Assembly (NCBI GenBank): GCA_020630675.1
Contig: JAHDIR010000011.1
Coordinates: 1-64,000, forward strand
DNA: 64,000 nt
DNA from: Bdellovibrionales bacterium
GTDB lineage: Bacteria; Bdellovibrionota; Bdellovibrionia; Bdellovibrionales; UBA1609
Direction of reading: 5' to 3'
Shown here: piece by piece, positions 63,602 through 64,000 of the stretch
How positions within the stretch are numbered: the stretch's first letter is position 1
How the letters are laid out: each line of letters starts with the position of its first letter
Notes under the pieces: model-generated
Told to the model about the DNA's origin: nothing
The model's database searches: none
The model's input: the letters and a program-made list of their open reading frames with translations, nothing else
Program-made: the position numbers and the translations under genes

Positions 63602-64000
63602 TTAAAAACCAGTGACGCCTTCTTCAATATCAAATTGTTTAACCTTTATATTCTGCAGTTCTTGACCGAAACTTTTTCCTTTAGCACCAATAAGGAAAAT
63701 AGATGTTTCATCATTCAGTTGCTCTGATATAGATTGCTTTATTCGTCGTCTAATTGTTTTCTTATCGCCTCTATATGTCCACCAAGATGATATTAATTTA
63801 CGTATCATACGTACTGAATAACGCTCAATTCTATGCTTACCTGATAAAATCTCTAATTTACTAAGGTTTTCTGGGTTGGGGTCTAGTTTACGCTCTGTAA
63901 TGATATTTGCTAACTGTTGTGCATTTTCACCAACATATTCATTTTGAAATTTGGGGTTTGTTTCATCCCACTCATCAACTTTATAATCACATATATCAAA
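63602..64000 (-). CDS. C-terminal part of an unrecognised protein, cut by the window edge
   Basis: The track lists only 63602-63808, but the frame stays open to base 64000, giving 132 visible residues (FDICDYKVDEWDETNPKFQ... IEEGVTGF). Polar and soluble, with a basic middle (RIERYSVRMIRKLI, TIRRRIKQSI). The start lies beyond the window. No family recognised. The 246-base gap to the 62660 gene holds nothing I can name. Confidence 0.6.
   Translation of the reverse strand, partial: FDICDYKVDEWDETNPKFQNEYVGENAQQLANIITERKLDPNPENLSKLEILSGKHRIERYSVRMIRKLISSWWTYRGDKKTIRRRIKQSISEQLNDETSIFLIGAKGKSFGQELQNIKVKQFDIEEGVTGF

Noticed and set aside
1-64000. tRNA, rRNA, CRISPR, IS element or prophage
   Set aside because: Looked for in the gaps; no cloverleaf, direct-repeat array, transposase or integrase was seen.

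Overview
The window reads as chromosomal DNA of an AT-rich Gram-negative bacterium. It holds genes for an outer membrane (Kdo transferase, several predicted outer-membrane barrels, many lipoproteins, a lytic transglycosylase) and a complete aerobic core (2-oxoglutarate dehydrogenase, class Ia ribonucleotide reductase). The large share of big secreted or lipid-anchored proteins without recognisable families, together with low GC, fits Bdellovibrionota (Bdellovibrio / Bacteriovorax / Halobacteriovorax-like). That placement is inference from gene style; no rRNA or tRNA gene is present to test it. I see no phage, IS element, CRISPR array or integrase.

Layout. 1-1.1 kb: 3' part of waaA, cut by the window edge. 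1.1-17.6 kb: a surface-protein region with three two-gene units on the minus strand, each an outer-membrane-barrel-like gene overlapping by 11-14 bases a large lipoprotein gene. Units 2 and 3 are paralogous in both genes and their lipoproteins carry EF-hand loops; unit 1 has the same layout but different sequences and a 1,864-residue lipoprotein with a probable frameshift near its 3' end. One plus-strand gene (8646-9938, unassigned) lies between units 1 and 2. 17.6-21.9 kb: nrdA-nrdB behind a long, apparently structured leader. 22-27 kb: housekeeping genes (lgt, maf-like, hemB, HD-GYP) and a small porin. 27.3-30.6 kb: tandem paralogous secreted repeat proteins. 30.7-34.8 kb: uvrA, a Fur-family regulator with an upstream Fur-like box, and folE2. 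35.0-35.2 kb: a possible unannotated minus-strand RNA. 35.4-40.1 kb: TVP38/TMEM64 protein plus flavoprotein disulfide-reductase-like partner, a small lipoprotein, a barrel-like protein and an MscS channel. 40.3-45.8 kb: sucA-sucB-lpd. 45.8-49.1 kb: an operon of an unknown secreted protein, an RHS/YD-type protein with no toxin tail, and small proteins, one of which contains a nine-C run. 49.2-52.9 kb: GNAT, MOSC, trpS, MltA. 53.3-58.1 kb: basic secreted coiled coil, subtilisin-like protease, cell-surface repeat lipoprotein. 58.1-63.4 kb: methyltransferase, amino-acid permease, glutaredoxin, purK-purE and a secreted protein. The right edge cuts a minus-strand gene.

How the parts fit. The housekeeping clusters are standard: nrdAB supplies deoxynucleotides, sucAB-lpd the TCA step, purEK purine carboxylation, hemB haem, folE2 folate, and lgt the lipidation on which the many lipoproteins here depend. 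The features most worth a second look are the duplicated barrel/EF-hand lipoprotein units, the nrd leader, the orphan terminator with a conserved-looking fold at 35.0-35.2 kb, the frameshift in the giant lipoprotein, the UvrA without its insertion domain, and the toxin-less RHS operon.
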